From: Brevinematales bacterium
GTDB taxonomy: Bacteria > Spirochaetota > Brevinematia > Brevinematales > GWF1-51-8
Direction: 5' to 3'
NCBI GenBank assembly: GCA_020059465.1
Contig: JAGVBZ010000031.1
Location: 1 to 43,616 of the forward strand
Length of the DNA stretch: 43,616 nt
Position numbers and translations under genes: made by a program. Shown piece after piece: positions 34,198-42,465 of the stretch. The first letter of the stretch is position 1. Every line of letters begins with the position of its first letter. The notes beneath the pieces are model-generated. The model was not told the DNA's origin. It was given only the letters and a program-made list of their open reading frames with translations, and searched no databases.

Positions 34198-34749
34198 ATG
34201 AAGATCGTTTTCCTGAACGGCAATCCCGACGCGGGAAACAAGGAATTTGAAAAATACCTGACGGGACTGACAGGGGAATTGAATAAGGCGGGACATACCG
34301 CGGACACCCTCACGCTCCGTGATATGGATATCAAGTACTGTACCGGATGCTGGGGGTGCTGGGTGAAGACACCGGGGCGCTGCGTCGCAAACGACGATTC
34401 GGACGAGGTGTGCCGGAGGGTCATCAACTCCGGTCTGACAGTCTTCGCTTCGCCGCTGAATATGGGATATGTGTCCCCGGTGCTGAAGAAGACGATGGAT
34501 AAGCTGATACCTCTCGTGCATCCATACGGGTCGATTTTTCAGGGCGAGGTTCATCATTTGAAACGGTACCATGCATATCCGAAACTTGCCGTACTCCTGA
34601 AGAAGGAAGACGACACCGACGATGACGATACGGTAATCCTTCAGACATTGTTCGACAGGCTCGCTATCAATTTCCATTCGAAGATAGTATCGTTCTTTTA
34701 TACAGGTAAACCGTTTACGGAGGCCGTCGATGAAATTAACGGTATTTAA
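34198..34749 (+). CDS. Flavodoxin-fold NAD(P)H-dependent reductase
   Basis: A 183-residue FMN reductase-like protein with the phosphate-binding loop FLNGNPDAGNKEF and the family block DIKYCTGCWGCW, whose Cys pair is typical of iron-sulfur-flavoprotein-like and azoreductase-like members, then VFASPLNMGYVSPVLKKTMD around the flavin. The substrate is unknown. Its end overlaps the next flavodoxin-fold gene by 20 bases, so the two are translated together. It starts 3 bases after the tail-fibre-like gene, which leaves open a shared transcript. Confidence 0.86.
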   Translation: MKIVFLNGNPDAGNKEFEKYLTGLTGELNKAGHTADTLTLRDMDIKYCTGCWGCWVKTPGRCVANDDSDEVCRRVINSGLTVFASPLNMGYVSPVLKKTMDKLIPLVHPYGSIFQGEVHHLKRYHAYPKLAVLLKKEDDTDDDDTVILQTLFDRLAINFHSKIVSFFYTGKPFTEAVDEINGI

Positions 34750-35395
34750 CGGTTCTCCGCGGGGGAAGGGAAGCAATACCCGCATCCTGATGGAAAGATT
34801 TTTCGAGGGATTCTCCGCCGCGGGCGGAAAAGATTACTCGATAGAGTACCTGGTGAAGGTGGATGAGCACCCGGACTATGTGCGGAAGTTTACCGCCGCG
34901 GATACCGTGCTAATCGCGTTTCCGCTCTATACCGACTCCATGCCGGGTATTGTAACGGCGTTTGTCGAGGCGCTTGCCCCTCTCAAAGGTAAATGCGCCG
35001 GGAAAAAGATCGGCTTCATAGTTCAATCGGGGTTTCCCGAGGCGATACATTCGAGCTTTATCCCGATGTACCTCGAGAAGCTCTGCAAACGTCTGGGCGC
35101 GGAATATATCGGGACGGTTATCAAGGGCGGGGTGGAAGGGATACAGATTATGCCGCCGTCGATGACGAAAAAGCTGTTCGGTATGTTTGCGGCTTTAGGC
35201 GCATATTTCGCGGTCGCAGGGGAATTTGATCCATACATCATGGCGAAGCTGGCGAAACCGTTCAGAATGGGGTTATTCTCGCGGTTTTTTATCCGTCTGA
35301 TGTCCAAGATCGGAGTGATAAATTTTTTCTGGGATTCTCAACTGAAGAAGAATAATGCGTTCGGCCGTCGATTCGATGCGCCGTTCGTAAAATAG
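34730..35395 (+). CDS. Second flavodoxin-fold NAD(P)H oxidoreductase
   Basis: The 221-residue protein starts with the FMN phosphate loop FNGSPRGKGSNTRILME and has the flavin-contact segment IAFPLYTDSMPGIVTAFVEAL. It lacks the CxGCxxC motif of its upstream neighbour. A C-terminal ~60-residue extension (MAKLAKPFRMGLFSRFFIRLM) is amphipathic and basic and may attach to the membrane. It overlaps the upstream reductase gene by 20 bases. The pair may form a heterodimer or act in series; substrates are unknown. Confidence 0.84.
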   Translation: MKLTVFNGSPRGKGSNTRILMERFFEGFSAAGGKDYSIEYLVKVDEHPDYVRKFTAADTVLIAFPLYTDSMPGIVTAFVEALAPLKGKCAGKKIGFIVQSGFPEAIHSSFIPMYLEKLCKRLGAEYIGTVIKGGVEGIQIMPPSMTKKLFGMFAALGAYFAVAGEFDPYIMAKLAKPFRMGLFSRFFIRLMSKIGVINFFWDSQLKKNNAFGRRFDAPFVK

Positions 35396-35404
35396 GAGTG
35401 AAGT

Positions 35405-36955
35405 ATGGCAGTCGAAAATTTACTGATAGCGAAATCGAAGCGTGACATCTCGCTGATCTCGAAAATGAGCAACCGTCACGGGTATATTACGGGGGCGACG
35501 GGTACCGGAAAAACGGTAACATTGCAGGTGATGGCGGAGTCGTTCAGCCGGATCGGCGTACCGGTGTTCCTCGCTGACGTGAAGGGCGACCTTTCGGGGA
35601 TCAGTATGCCCGGCGGGGGAAACCCGAAAGTCGAGGAACGTATCGCACAACTCGGACTGCCCGCGTACACCTACGGCGGATGTCCCGTTTCGTTCTGGGA
35701 TATTTTCGGCGAGAAAGGCCACCGTATCCGTACAACGATTTCCGAGCTCGGCCCTATGCTGATCTCACGCCTCCTCGACCTGAACGATGTACAGAGCGGG
35801 AATATTTCCCTGATGTTCAAGGTCGCCGACGAGAACGGGCTTCTCCTTCTAGATATGAAGGACTTCCGCGCGACGCTGAATTTTCTGGTGGAAAACGCTG
35901 ATAAAATATCGACCGAGTACGGCAGGGTATCCGAAACCAGTATACAGTCCATCCAGCGCAATCTCCTTGCTCTCGAAGAACAGGGCGCAGAGAAACTGTT
36001 CGGCGAACCCGCGCTCGATATCCACGACATGATGAAAGTAAACGCCAACGGGATGGGGATGGTGAATATACTTGCCGCAGACCGCCTGATCATGGCGCCG
36101 AAAATCTACTCGACATTCCTGCTCTGGATGCTTTCGGAGCTTTTCGAACAGCTTCCCGAGGTAGGCGATCTGGAAAAACCCAAGATGGTGTTCTTCTTCG
36201 ACGAGGCGCATCTGCTGTTTACCGACGCTCCCAAGGCGCTTCTGCAGAAAGTCGAGCAGGTGGTGCGCCTGATCCGTTCAAAGGGGGTCGGGGTGTACTT
36301 TGTCACCCAGAACCCGACCGATGTGCCGGACAGCATACTCGGACAACTCGGAAACCGTGTTCAGCACGCTCTGCGCGCATATACGCCCAAGGATCAGAAA
36401 GTGGTGAAAGCCGCCGCCGAGACATTCCGCGCGAACAAGGGGGTCAATGTCGAAGAGGCGATCACGCAGATGGGAGTAGGCGAGGCGCTGTTGTCGTTCC
36501 TCGGTCTGGACGGCGTACCCGAACCTGTGGAGCGCGCGTTTATCTGCCCGCCGCATAGCCAGATCGGCCCGATCGATGCGTCCAAGCGTAATGAAATTAT
36601 GAATAACTCCGCGCTCAAAGGAAAGTACGATCAGGATATCGACCGCGAATCGGCGTATGAAGTATTATTGAAGCGCACACAGCAGTTGGAGCAGGTTCAA
36701 GCCCAGCAGCAGCAGCAAATACAACAGCAGCAGATGCAGGCGCAGCAAGCCAAACAGTATCAGAAGGCGGCGTCGCCGAAGATGAAAGGAGTAGGCGCAG
36801 GCGGTCTTGCGGGAATATTAGGCGGATTGGGCGTACTGGGCGGATTAGGAGGACTAGGCGGACTGGGCGGTTCCCCGAAGAGCGCTGCGAAAAATGTCGC
36901 GAAGAACGCCGGGGAAGGCCTGATGCGCGGGATACTTGGGTCGCTGCTGAAGTAA
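35405..36955 (+). CDS. HerA-like ATPase (DUF853/YjgR family)
   Basis: A 516-residue P-loop ATPase with Walker A ITGATGTGKTVTLQ at about residues 28-41, the family block LADVKGDLSGI, Walker B FFFDEAHLLF near residue 265 and the sensor region YFVTQNPTDVPDSILGQLGNR. The family is related to HerA/FtsK translocases, and its role in bacteria is unknown. The C-terminal ~100 residues are unusual: a Gln-rich run (many Q near 435-460) and a Gly-Leu repeat (GGLGVLGGLGGLGGLGG) before a helical end, a common low-complexity tail in this family. It follows the flavodoxin-fold genes by 9 bases. Confidence 0.9.
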   Translation: MAVENLLIAKSKRDISLISKMSNRHGYITGATGTGKTVTLQVMAESFSRIGVPVFLADVKGDLSGISMPGGGNPKVEERIAQLGLPAYTYGGCPVSFWDIFGEKGHRIRTTISELGPMLISRLLDLNDVQSGNISLMFKVADENGLLLLDMKDFRATLNFLVENADKISTEYGRVSETSIQSIQRNLLALEEQGAEKLFGEPALDIHDMMKVNANGMGMVNILAADRLIMAPKIYSTFLLWMLSELFEQLPEVGDLEKPKMVFFFDEAHLLFTDAPKALLQKVEQVVRLIRSKGVGVYFVTQNPTDVPDSILGQLGNRVQHALRAYTPKDQKVVKAAAETFRANKGVNVEEAITQMGVGEALLSFLGLDGVPEPVERAFICPPHSQIGPIDASKRNEIMNNSALKGKYDQDIDRESAYEVLLKRTQQLEQVQAQQQQQIQQQQMQAQQAKQYQKAASPKMKGVGAGGLAGILGGLGVLGGLGGLGGLGGSPKSAAKNVAKNAGEGLMRGILGSLLK

Positions 36956-37154
36956 CCCTTCGGCTGCGCTCAGGGTGACACCTTTCGACATCTCTCACTT
37001 TGTTCGGGACAAGCGCTCAGGATGACTTGCAGGACAGCGCTGTAATATACTAAGTACAGCACAATCGCATTTCGGCAATACCTCCGCTCTGCGAGGTCAG
37101 GCTTGATGAACGGGTTTCAATATGTTTATAACCCTTCGACTGTGATCAGTGTGA
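36956..37154. repeat. Cluster of dispersed intergenic repeat elements
   Basis: Directly after the HerA-like stop, 36956-36980 holds an element with core CCCTTCGGC...GCTCAGGGTGACA. A damaged copy covers about 36983-37025, and a third lies at 37132-37154. The 272-base gap holds no gene; apart from these copies and the inverted repeat at 37165-37216, nothing else was seen. Confidence 0.6.
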
Positions 37155-37164
37155 CGTTGATAAA

Positions 37165-37216
37165 CCACGTTTCCCGGGCAGAGATCCTAAAATGAGCGTA
37201 TATCGGGGGAACGTGG
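37165..37216 (-). terminator. Inverted repeat downstream of the ferredoxin gene
   Basis: CCACGTTTCCC (37165-37175) pairs with GGGGAACGTGG (37206-37216), 11 pairs including one G-T, with a 30-base loop. It lies 11 bases after the ferredoxin stop on the minus strand. The T-run after it is weak, so termination is plausible but unproven. Confidence 0.35.
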
Positions 37217-37227
37217 AAAAAGCATCG

Positions 37228-37428
37228 TTAATTCAGGGTATCTGCGACTTTATCCTTTATCCATTCGAACGTCCGGCACGCATTGGAACACTTCCGGCAT
37301 CCGGTGCATTTCTCGTTATCGACAATAGGCGCGCCGTATCCGTTCTGGGTGATCGCCCCGGCCGGGCAAATCCTCATGACCGGACAGGGATGATTTTGGG
37401 GGCAGAATTCGCTTCTGATTTCTATCAT
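37228..37428 (-). CDS. Small 4Fe-4S ferredoxin-like protein
   Basis: A 66-residue iron-sulfur protein. The second half has a standard C-x2-C-x2-C-x3-C cluster motif (KCTGCRKCSNACRTF). The first half has the spaced pattern CPQNHPCPVMRICP (Cys 9, 15, 21), which gives seven Cys in all rather than the eight of a 2x[4Fe-4S] ferredoxin, so one cluster may be [3Fe-4S] or use another ligand. It likely carries electrons for a reductase elsewhere. ATG 37428 has GGAG about 10 bases upstream. It is isolated on the minus strand. Confidence 0.8.
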   Translation of the reverse strand: MIEIRSEFCPQNHPCPVMRICPAGAITQNGYGAPIVDNEKCTGCRKCSNACRTFEWIKDKVADTLN

Positions 37429-37587
37429 ATTGATAAACTCCGTCTATACATTAGAATATAATAATATATACTGGTGTAATCGTCAAATTTTAACCATATA
37501 ACGCTATCAGGAAATTATTATATAAAATTTTACATGTGTGAGGCAGTATAAACCTGCGAAAAACCCTGAAAAAAAGAAAGGGATGCC

Positions 37588-37616
37588 TTGACTTAAATTT
37601 TCCTTCCCTTTAAAAT
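37588..37616 (+). promoter_or_regulatory. Promoter of the XPB-like helicase operon
   Basis: TTGACT (37588-37593), a 17-base spacer and TAAAAT (37611-37616), 43 bases before the ATG. AAAGGGA (37577-37583) and TCCCTTT (37605-37611) flank the -35 region as an inverted repeat that could bind a regulator. Confidence 0.6.
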
Positions 37617-37658
37617 AGATTGCTTAATATTGACCGATACAAGGGATAGGGTGACTGC

Positions 37659-39359
37659 ATGACCGGAAAAAAAGCCATTGTAGTACAATCCGACAAGACG
37701 CTCCTGCTCGACACCCATCATCCGGATTTCGATGAGGTGCGGAAACAGATCATCGGTTTTTCCGAATTGGTGAAAACCCCGGAGCATTTGCATTTTTACC
37801 GGATTACTCCGATATCGTTATGGAACGCCGCGGCGAACGGAATGCCGTTGGATTCCATACTGTCTATACTCAACCAATATAAAAAATATGATATTCCTAA
37901 AAATGTCGTCGAATATATAAAACGGCATTACCTTTCGTACGGGCAGGTTATTCTCGAGAAGGTTGACGAGGAAAACATGCGCCTGCGGATCAACAACCCC
38001 AAAATCATTGAAAAAATCGAAAAATTTACCGCCGATTTCGCTCAGAAATCCGAGGACGGGACTTTTCTTTTCGATAAAAAGTACCGCGGCGAACTGAAGG
38101 CGACCCTCATCCATCATCTGATACCGGTACATGATATAGCCGGGTACGAGAGCGGCAACCGTCTCGATATCGAACTTCGCAGCGTCACCCTCGGAGGACA
38201 GCGTTTCGCCCTCCGTTACTACCAGTCCGAGGGAGTGTACAGCTTCTCGAAATGGAAGGAAGGAAGCGGCGTGATCGTCCTGCCGTGCGGCGCGGGAAAA
38301 ACTGTGGTCGGAATAGGGATCATGCAGGATATCAAGGAATACACGCTGATTATCACCACCAGTGTGGATTCGGTACGGCAATGGAAGCGCGAGCTGATGG
38401 ACAAAACGACGCTGACCGAGGACCAGATCGGGGAATATACGGGTGATAAGAAAAGCATCCGCCCGATTACGATTACGACATACAATATGCTGATATACCG
38501 CAAGAACTCCGAGAACGGCTTCCGTAATATGGATATTTTCGGACGGCAGAATTGGGGGCTGATTATTTACGACGAGGTGCACTTCCTGCCTGCGCCGATT
38601 TTCCGGATGACGACCGCAATTCAGAGCAGACGCCGTCTGGGATTGACGGCGACGCTTGTCCGTGAGGACAATCTCGAGACGGAAGTCTTCACGCTCATCG
38701 GGCCGAAGGTCTATGAGTACTCGTGGAAGACGCTCGAGAAGGAAGGATGGATAGCGGAGGCGTTCTGCTATGAAATCCGTATTCCTCTGACTTCGGAGGG
38801 CTACGAATTTTATAGAAATGCCAACAACCGCACCAAGTTCCGGATTGCGAGCGAAAATCCCAATAAGGTCGATATTATCGACAGGCTTATCAAACGCTAT
38901 AAAAAACATCATATCCTGATAATAGGGCATTATCTGACCCAGCTCCGCGAGATTGCGGAACTGTTCGATCTGCCGCTGATTACCGGCAGTACCCCAAACA
39001 ACGAGCGTTCGGAGATATTCGACGCTTTCCGTGAGGGAAGGATAACGGCGCTCGTGATATCGAAAGTAGGGAATTTCTCGATCGATCTTCCCGACGCCGA
39101 TGTGGCGATCCAGATATCGGGAGTGTTCGGTTCGCGTCAGGAGGAGGCACAGCGCCTCGGACGGATACTTCGTCCCGATTCCGGGAAATCCTACTTCTAC
39201 GCTCTGGTCTCGAAGGATACGATTGAGGAAGATTTTTCCAGGAAACGCCAAATGTTCCTGCTGGAACAGGGCTATAAATATACAATTGTCGATTACCCGG
39301 ATAAGCAGGAAGATGACGCGTTTACAATGCCGGTCGTCCTGTCGGAAATCACTGAATAG
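37659..39359 (+). CDS. XPB/Rad25-type DNA helicase
   Basis: This superfamily 2 helicase of 566 residues resembles the bacterial and archaeal XPB group. An N-terminal accessory domain lies at about residues 1-110 (FYRITPISLWNAAANGMP...IPKNVVEYIKRHY). Then comes a damage-recognition-like region, Walker A LPCGAGKTVVGIGI near residue 210, DEVH in YDEVHFLPA near 304, LTATLVREDNLETE (containing the RED motif), and motif VI EEAQRLGRILRPDSG. XPB unwinds DNA in repair and transcription. The start is ATG 37659 downstream of a good promoter. The next gene begins 8 bases after the stop and carries a copy of the N-terminal accessory domain. Confidence 0.93.
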   Translation: MTGKKAIVVQSDKTLLLDTHHPDFDEVRKQIIGFSELVKTPEHLHFYRITPISLWNAAANGMPLDSILSILNQYKKYDIPKNVVEYIKRHYLSYGQVILEKVDEENMRLRINNPKIIEKIEKFTADFAQKSEDGTFLFDKKYRGELKATLIHHLIPVHDIAGYESGNRLDIELRSVTLGGQRFALRYYQSEGVYSFSKWKEGSGVIVLPCGAGKTVVGIGIMQDIKEYTLIITTSVDSVRQWKRELMDKTTLTEDQIGEYTGDKKSIRPITITTYNMLIYRKNSENGFRNMDIFGRQNWGLIIYDEVHFLPAPIFRMTTAIQSRRRLGLTATLVREDNLETEVFTLIGPKVYEYSWKTLEKEGWIAEAFCYEIRIPLTSEGYEFYRNANNRTKFRIASENPNKVDIIDRLIKRYKKHHILIIGHYLTQLREIAELFDLPLITGSTPNNERSEIFDAFREGRITALVISKVGNFSIDLPDADVAIQISGVFGSRQEEAQRLGRILRPDSGKSYFYALVSKDTIEEDFSRKRQMFLLEQGYKYTIVDYPDKQEDDAFTMPVVLSEITE

Positions 39360-39367
39360 GGAAAATT

Positions 39368-41113
39368 ATGCTGACCGCAAAAAACGAGATGGTTCCGTTT
39401 ATGGAACTCCCGGCAATGGACAGGATGATACCGGAAGAGCCCAAACTTGTAAAAAAAATTGCCGACTACTACCTAAAAAAAGAACACGAGTTGTCGTTAT
39501 ATACCAGTGAAAACACCCTTCGGATGCATCATGTTTATTCACACTTTCGTGAAAATGCGAAGGATATTTATTTAGGGTTGAGCGGTAACGAGCGTCTTTT
39601 AATCTATATTCTGAATCAGTCGTTCGGATGGCTGGTATTTGAGCAGATCGATTCGATGATCAATATCATTTCCCTGATCTATAAGCTCGATGCGGCCGCG
39701 GTCCGGAAAACGATCAAATCCCTGATGGAGAAATTTCTTATATTCAAACTGGAGCGATTGAAACGTTATAACCTCCTGTTCGCCCCGAAGGTTTTCCTCG
39801 ACAGTCTATCAACACTGATGGATGAAGAAGGTTATGCCCCGACGGATAACGAGGAAAACGTCGAACTCGAAGAACTCCGCGAGGAACTTTCAACCTATCA
39901 GCATATTACACTGATCGCCGGAATGCTGTCGTATATCGTGACATTCTCTCCCCGTAGTTCCGAAACCAACGAGATACATAAGATCGATTTCGTGAAGATG
40001 ACCGATTATTTCTCCGATTTCGCCCCGAAGGAACGGATGGAGAATATTATAAAAAAACTCTCGCAGTTCGGGTTTTTCGAAAAACTGAATAACCGGATCG
40101 TAGTGAATAAAAATATTTTCGAGCGGATCGTATCGCTTTCCGTGAACGAACAGCTCTTCATAGTATTTCTGTATAAGTTTATGGATAAGTTCGATTTCAA
40201 GAAAAGCTACTTCATGACGCTGAAAATTTTAGCGAACCGTCCGCACGGGCTTTCGCTCCGTGAATTGTTTTTCTATTTCCTGAACTGCGAAATGTACTTT
40301 GTTTTAAAGAACGAGGTAAAGAACCTGAAGCAGTACATTCAGCATCAGGAACTGAAATTTACATTTTTTATCAAGGCTCTCGAGGGTGAAAATATCGCGG
40401 CGGTTAAACGGAGCGACGATGCGGCGATCTCCATCGCAAAGGATTATATAGTGATGAACGAACCGCACGGCTCGCTTCTGAAGAACGCCGATTTTTCCGC
40501 GAAATTCAAGAATCGCAGTTTTATTGTGGAACCGAACTACGAGGTGATTGTCGAACCGTACCTGAAGCCGAAGGTGCTCCTGAAGCTTGCGGTGATCGCG
40601 GAGCCGGTAACGATACAAACCATCTCGATTTTCAAGATAACGAAGGAATCGATCTACCGATCGTTTGCCTACGGAATCAAGAAGGACGAGATTCTGAAAT
40701 TTCTCGCCAAGCATTCCAAGCACGAGGTTCCCGATAATGTGGTAGCGGGGATCGAGAGTTTTATCAACAGTCTGGAAATCCACGACATGAAGGATTACCG
40801 GATCATCCAGTTGAACTCGCAGGAATCGTCTCAGGTCAAGGAGAACTATAAAAACAAGGTAATCGAGATCGAACCCCATACTTTTTTAGTATTCGATCTG
40901 GAAGTATTGAAATCGATTGAAGAATTTTGCAAAAAAAACGGGTTCGGCGTAAAATATGTCGAGGATTTTTTAAACGGCGACAATTTCTTCTATCGGATGC
41001 ATGAGAATACGCTCCTGCAGAATATCCGTCACCTGCATACGATGAAGGAATTTTTCGATTTTTACGGCAATTCTTTTGTTGGTACGAAAGTGAAATTAGA
41101 TAATGAAATTTAA
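39368..41113 (+). CDS. XPB-partner protein with helicase accessory (Helicase_C_3-like) domain
   Basis: The 581-residue protein has no ATPase motifs. Its N-terminal ~350 residues are helical with likely winged-helix units (NERLLIYILNQSFGWLVFEQI). At about 380-480 is a domain like the XPB N-terminal/Helicase_C_3 family (SFIVEPNYEVIVEPYLKP, then FKITKESIYRSFAYGIKKDEI and HEVPDNVVAGIESFI), which aligns with residues ~47-105 of the helicase encoded just upstream. Actinobacteria also encode such a protein next to XPB (established, from memory). It probably acts as a loading or regulatory partner. No nuclease motif like archaeal Bax1 was found. Confidence 0.8.
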   Translation: MLTAKNEMVPFMELPAMDRMIPEEPKLVKKIADYYLKKEHELSLYTSENTLRMHHVYSHFRENAKDIYLGLSGNERLLIYILNQSFGWLVFEQIDSMINIISLIYKLDAAAVRKTIKSLMEKFLIFKLERLKRYNLLFAPKVFLDSLSTLMDEEGYAPTDNEENVELEELREELSTYQHITLIAGMLSYIVTFSPRSSETNEIHKIDFVKMTDYFSDFAPKERMENIIKKLSQFGFFEKLNNRIVVNKNIFERIVSLSVNEQLFIVFLYKFMDKFDFKKSYFMTLKILANRPHGLSLRELFFYFLNCEMYFVLKNEVKNLKQYIQHQELKFTFFIKALEGENIAAVKRSDDAAISIAKDYIVMNEPHGSLLKNADFSAKFKNRSFIVEPNYEVIVEPYLKPKVLLKLAVIAEPVTIQTISIFKITKESIYRSFAYGIKKDEILKFLAKHSKHEVPDNVVAGIESFINSLEIHDMKDYRIIQLNSQESSQVKENYKNKVIEIEPHTFLVFDLEVLKSIEEFCKKNGFGVKYVEDFLNGDNFFYRMHENTLLQNIRHLHTMKEFFDFYGNSFVGTKVKLDNEI

Positions 41114-41114
41114 G

Positions 41115-41143
41115 TTGTTTTTTATTTCGAGATGAATTATAAT
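41115..41143 (+). promoter_or_regulatory. Promoter upstream of the EIIA-like gene
   Basis: TTGTTT (41115-41120), a 17-base spacer and a perfect TATAAT (41138-41143), about 50 bases before the start codon. Confidence 0.55.
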
Positions 41144-41192
41144 ACTCTAATTATAAGAAGCTATTCCAATAATAATTTGGATGGAGGCGGTT

Positions 41193-41660
41193 ATGAAACT
41201 GGCGGAACTTTTAAAGCCGGAATATGTTAAGGTAGGATTGGAAGGAAAGACGAAAGAAGATATATTACAGGAATTGGCGGACTTTTTATCATTGTCCCAT
41301 TCCGGTATAGATAAAAAAGACGTCTTCAAGGCCATTCTGGAACGCGAGAAAAAAGGCTCTACCGGTGTCGGTAACGGTCTTGCTATCCCGCACGGGCGCA
41401 GTCCGCGTATCGATGGGATGCACCTGATCGTAGTGTACGATCCGGCTGGAAAGGATTTCGACGCATATGATAAGAAACCGTCGCATCTTTTCTTCACCGC
41501 GATCGCGTCCGACGATTACTCTCCCCACGAGCAGCTCGAAGTTCTGAGAATTATCGCGGAGATCTATGAGAAGACCGATCTCGAGAAATCGATAGAGAAG
41601 GTAAAAACTCCGCAGGCATTCTACGAACTTCTGGTAGCGAAAGAAGAAGAAATATCGTAG
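41193..41660 (+). CDS. PTS EIIA-like (fructose/nitrogen type) phosphotransfer protein
   Basis: A 155-residue PTS EIIA type 2 domain. The phospho-accepting His is in NGLAIPHGRSPRI (H67), and the family blocks KEDILQELADFL, VFKAILEREKKGSTGVG and the late HEQLEVLRIIAEIY are intact. It could belong to a sugar PTS or to the regulatory PtsN group; with no EIIB or EIIC genes next to it, a regulatory role is favoured. The start is ATG 41193 with GGAGG 6 bases upstream; the in-frame ATG 41181 is part of that ribosome site. It is cotranscribed with the GerMN gene 3 bases later. Confidence 0.88.
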   Translation: MKLAELLKPEYVKVGLEGKTKEDILQELADFLSLSHSGIDKKDVFKAILEREKKGSTGVGNGLAIPHGRSPRIDGMHLIVVYDPAGKDFDAYDKKPSHLFFTAIASDDYSPHEQLEVLRIIAEIYEKTDLEKSIEKVKTPQAFYELLVAKEEEIS

Positions 41661-41663
41661 TCG

Positions 41664-42332
41664 ATGCCTGAAAAGAAAACCTCGTCCCGAAGCAGAAAAC
41701 GGAAGACCGGCAAGTATACCCCGCTGATTTGGATTATCACAGCCGGAGTCATCGCGTTCTTCATCTCGTATTCCAAGACGCTCTACGACGGCGGATTCGG
41801 GAAACTGATTCCGACCAATAATTCTCCGCTCAATCATAATACCAATCAGGCCGGTACGCCGGTAGTTAATCCCGTAGCGAAACAGACTAATATAGTGCCC
41901 GGGGATAAGGAAATCAAGGTCTCGCTTTACCTCGGGAAGGCCTCCGAGACTAAGGTGCGTCTCGTCCCGGTCGAAACAGTATTGCCTGTCAGCCAGACTC
42001 TGCTGCAGGACACGCTGAATCTCCTGATATCATACCGGCCGGACAACAATCTTGAGAACTTTATCCCCTACCAGACTAAAATCCGGAGCGTCAGCATATC
42101 GGGCGGGATCGCCTATATCGATTTCAACGATGCGTTCGGGCAGAATTCCTACGGCACCATCGGCTATCAGATCCAGATATACCAGATTGTCTACACCGCC
42201 GCCCAGTTCACCGCTGTCAAGGGCGTCTCGTTCGCAATCAACGGCAAGGAGATCAAGTACCTCGGCGGCGACGGCTATCTGATCCGTAATCCCATCTATC
42301 CGTTCTCATCCCTCCCGGAGTTTACCTATTAA
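41664..42332 (+). CDS. Membrane-anchored GerMN-domain protein
   Basis: The 222-residue protein has a basic N-terminus, one membrane helix at about 20-40 (YTPLIWIITAGVIAFFISYS), an Asn/Pro/Thr-rich linker, and a GerMN (sporulation/germination) domain at about 85-205 (IKVSLYLG, LLISYRP, GIAYIDFNDAFGQNSYG, QIQIYQIVYTAAQFTAV). The domain occurs in non-sporulating bacteria as an extracytoplasmic, probably cell-wall-related binding domain. It starts 3 bases after the EIIA-like gene. The same frame stays open for 30 codons after its TAA stop. Confidence 0.88.
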   Translation: MPEKKTSSRSRKRKTGKYTPLIWIITAGVIAFFISYSKTLYDGGFGKLIPTNNSPLNHNTNQAGTPVVNPVAKQTNIVPGDKEIKVSLYLGKASETKVRLVPVETVLPVSQTLLQDTLNLLISYRPDNNLENFIPYQTKIRSVSISGGIAYIDFNDAFGQNSYGTIGYQIQIYQIVYTAAQFTAVKGVSFAINGKEIKYLGGDGYLIRNPIYPFSSLPEFTY

Positions 42333-42425
42333 TCCAAGCGGTCATCGATCGGAGCCGAGAGGAACGCGGCGCGGGAAACCGGGGTTCCGAGGGAACTTAT
42401 CGAGGCGCTCCTGTTCTGCCTATGA
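42333..42425 (+). other. Short in-frame open segment after the GerMN stop
   Basis: Directly after the GerMN TAA, the same frame reads 30 codons including AARETGVPRELIEALLFCL before TGA at 42423-42425. The phrase resembles the first helix of lytic-transglycosylase-like domains (ETGVPxEL). It may be a gene remnant or chance. No ribosome site was found. Confidence 0.2.
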
Positions 42426-42434
42426 CATGCACCA

Positions 42435-42456
42435 GTCACCCTGAGCCCGCCGAAAG
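42435..42456 (-). repeat. Dispersed intergenic repeat (inverted copy)
   Basis: GTCACCCTGAGC followed by CCGCCGAAAG is an inverted copy of the CCCTTCG...GCTCAGGGTGAC element, lying 10 bases past the stop of the terminase-like gene. Confidence 0.6.
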
Positions 42457-42465
42457 ATGGTTCTA

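Noticed and set aside
37818-39251. A 477-codon open frame on the minus strand inside the XPB-like gene
   Set aside because: It lies fully antisense to a gene with complete helicase motifs, has no ribosome site, and its sequence is a reverse reading of those codons.
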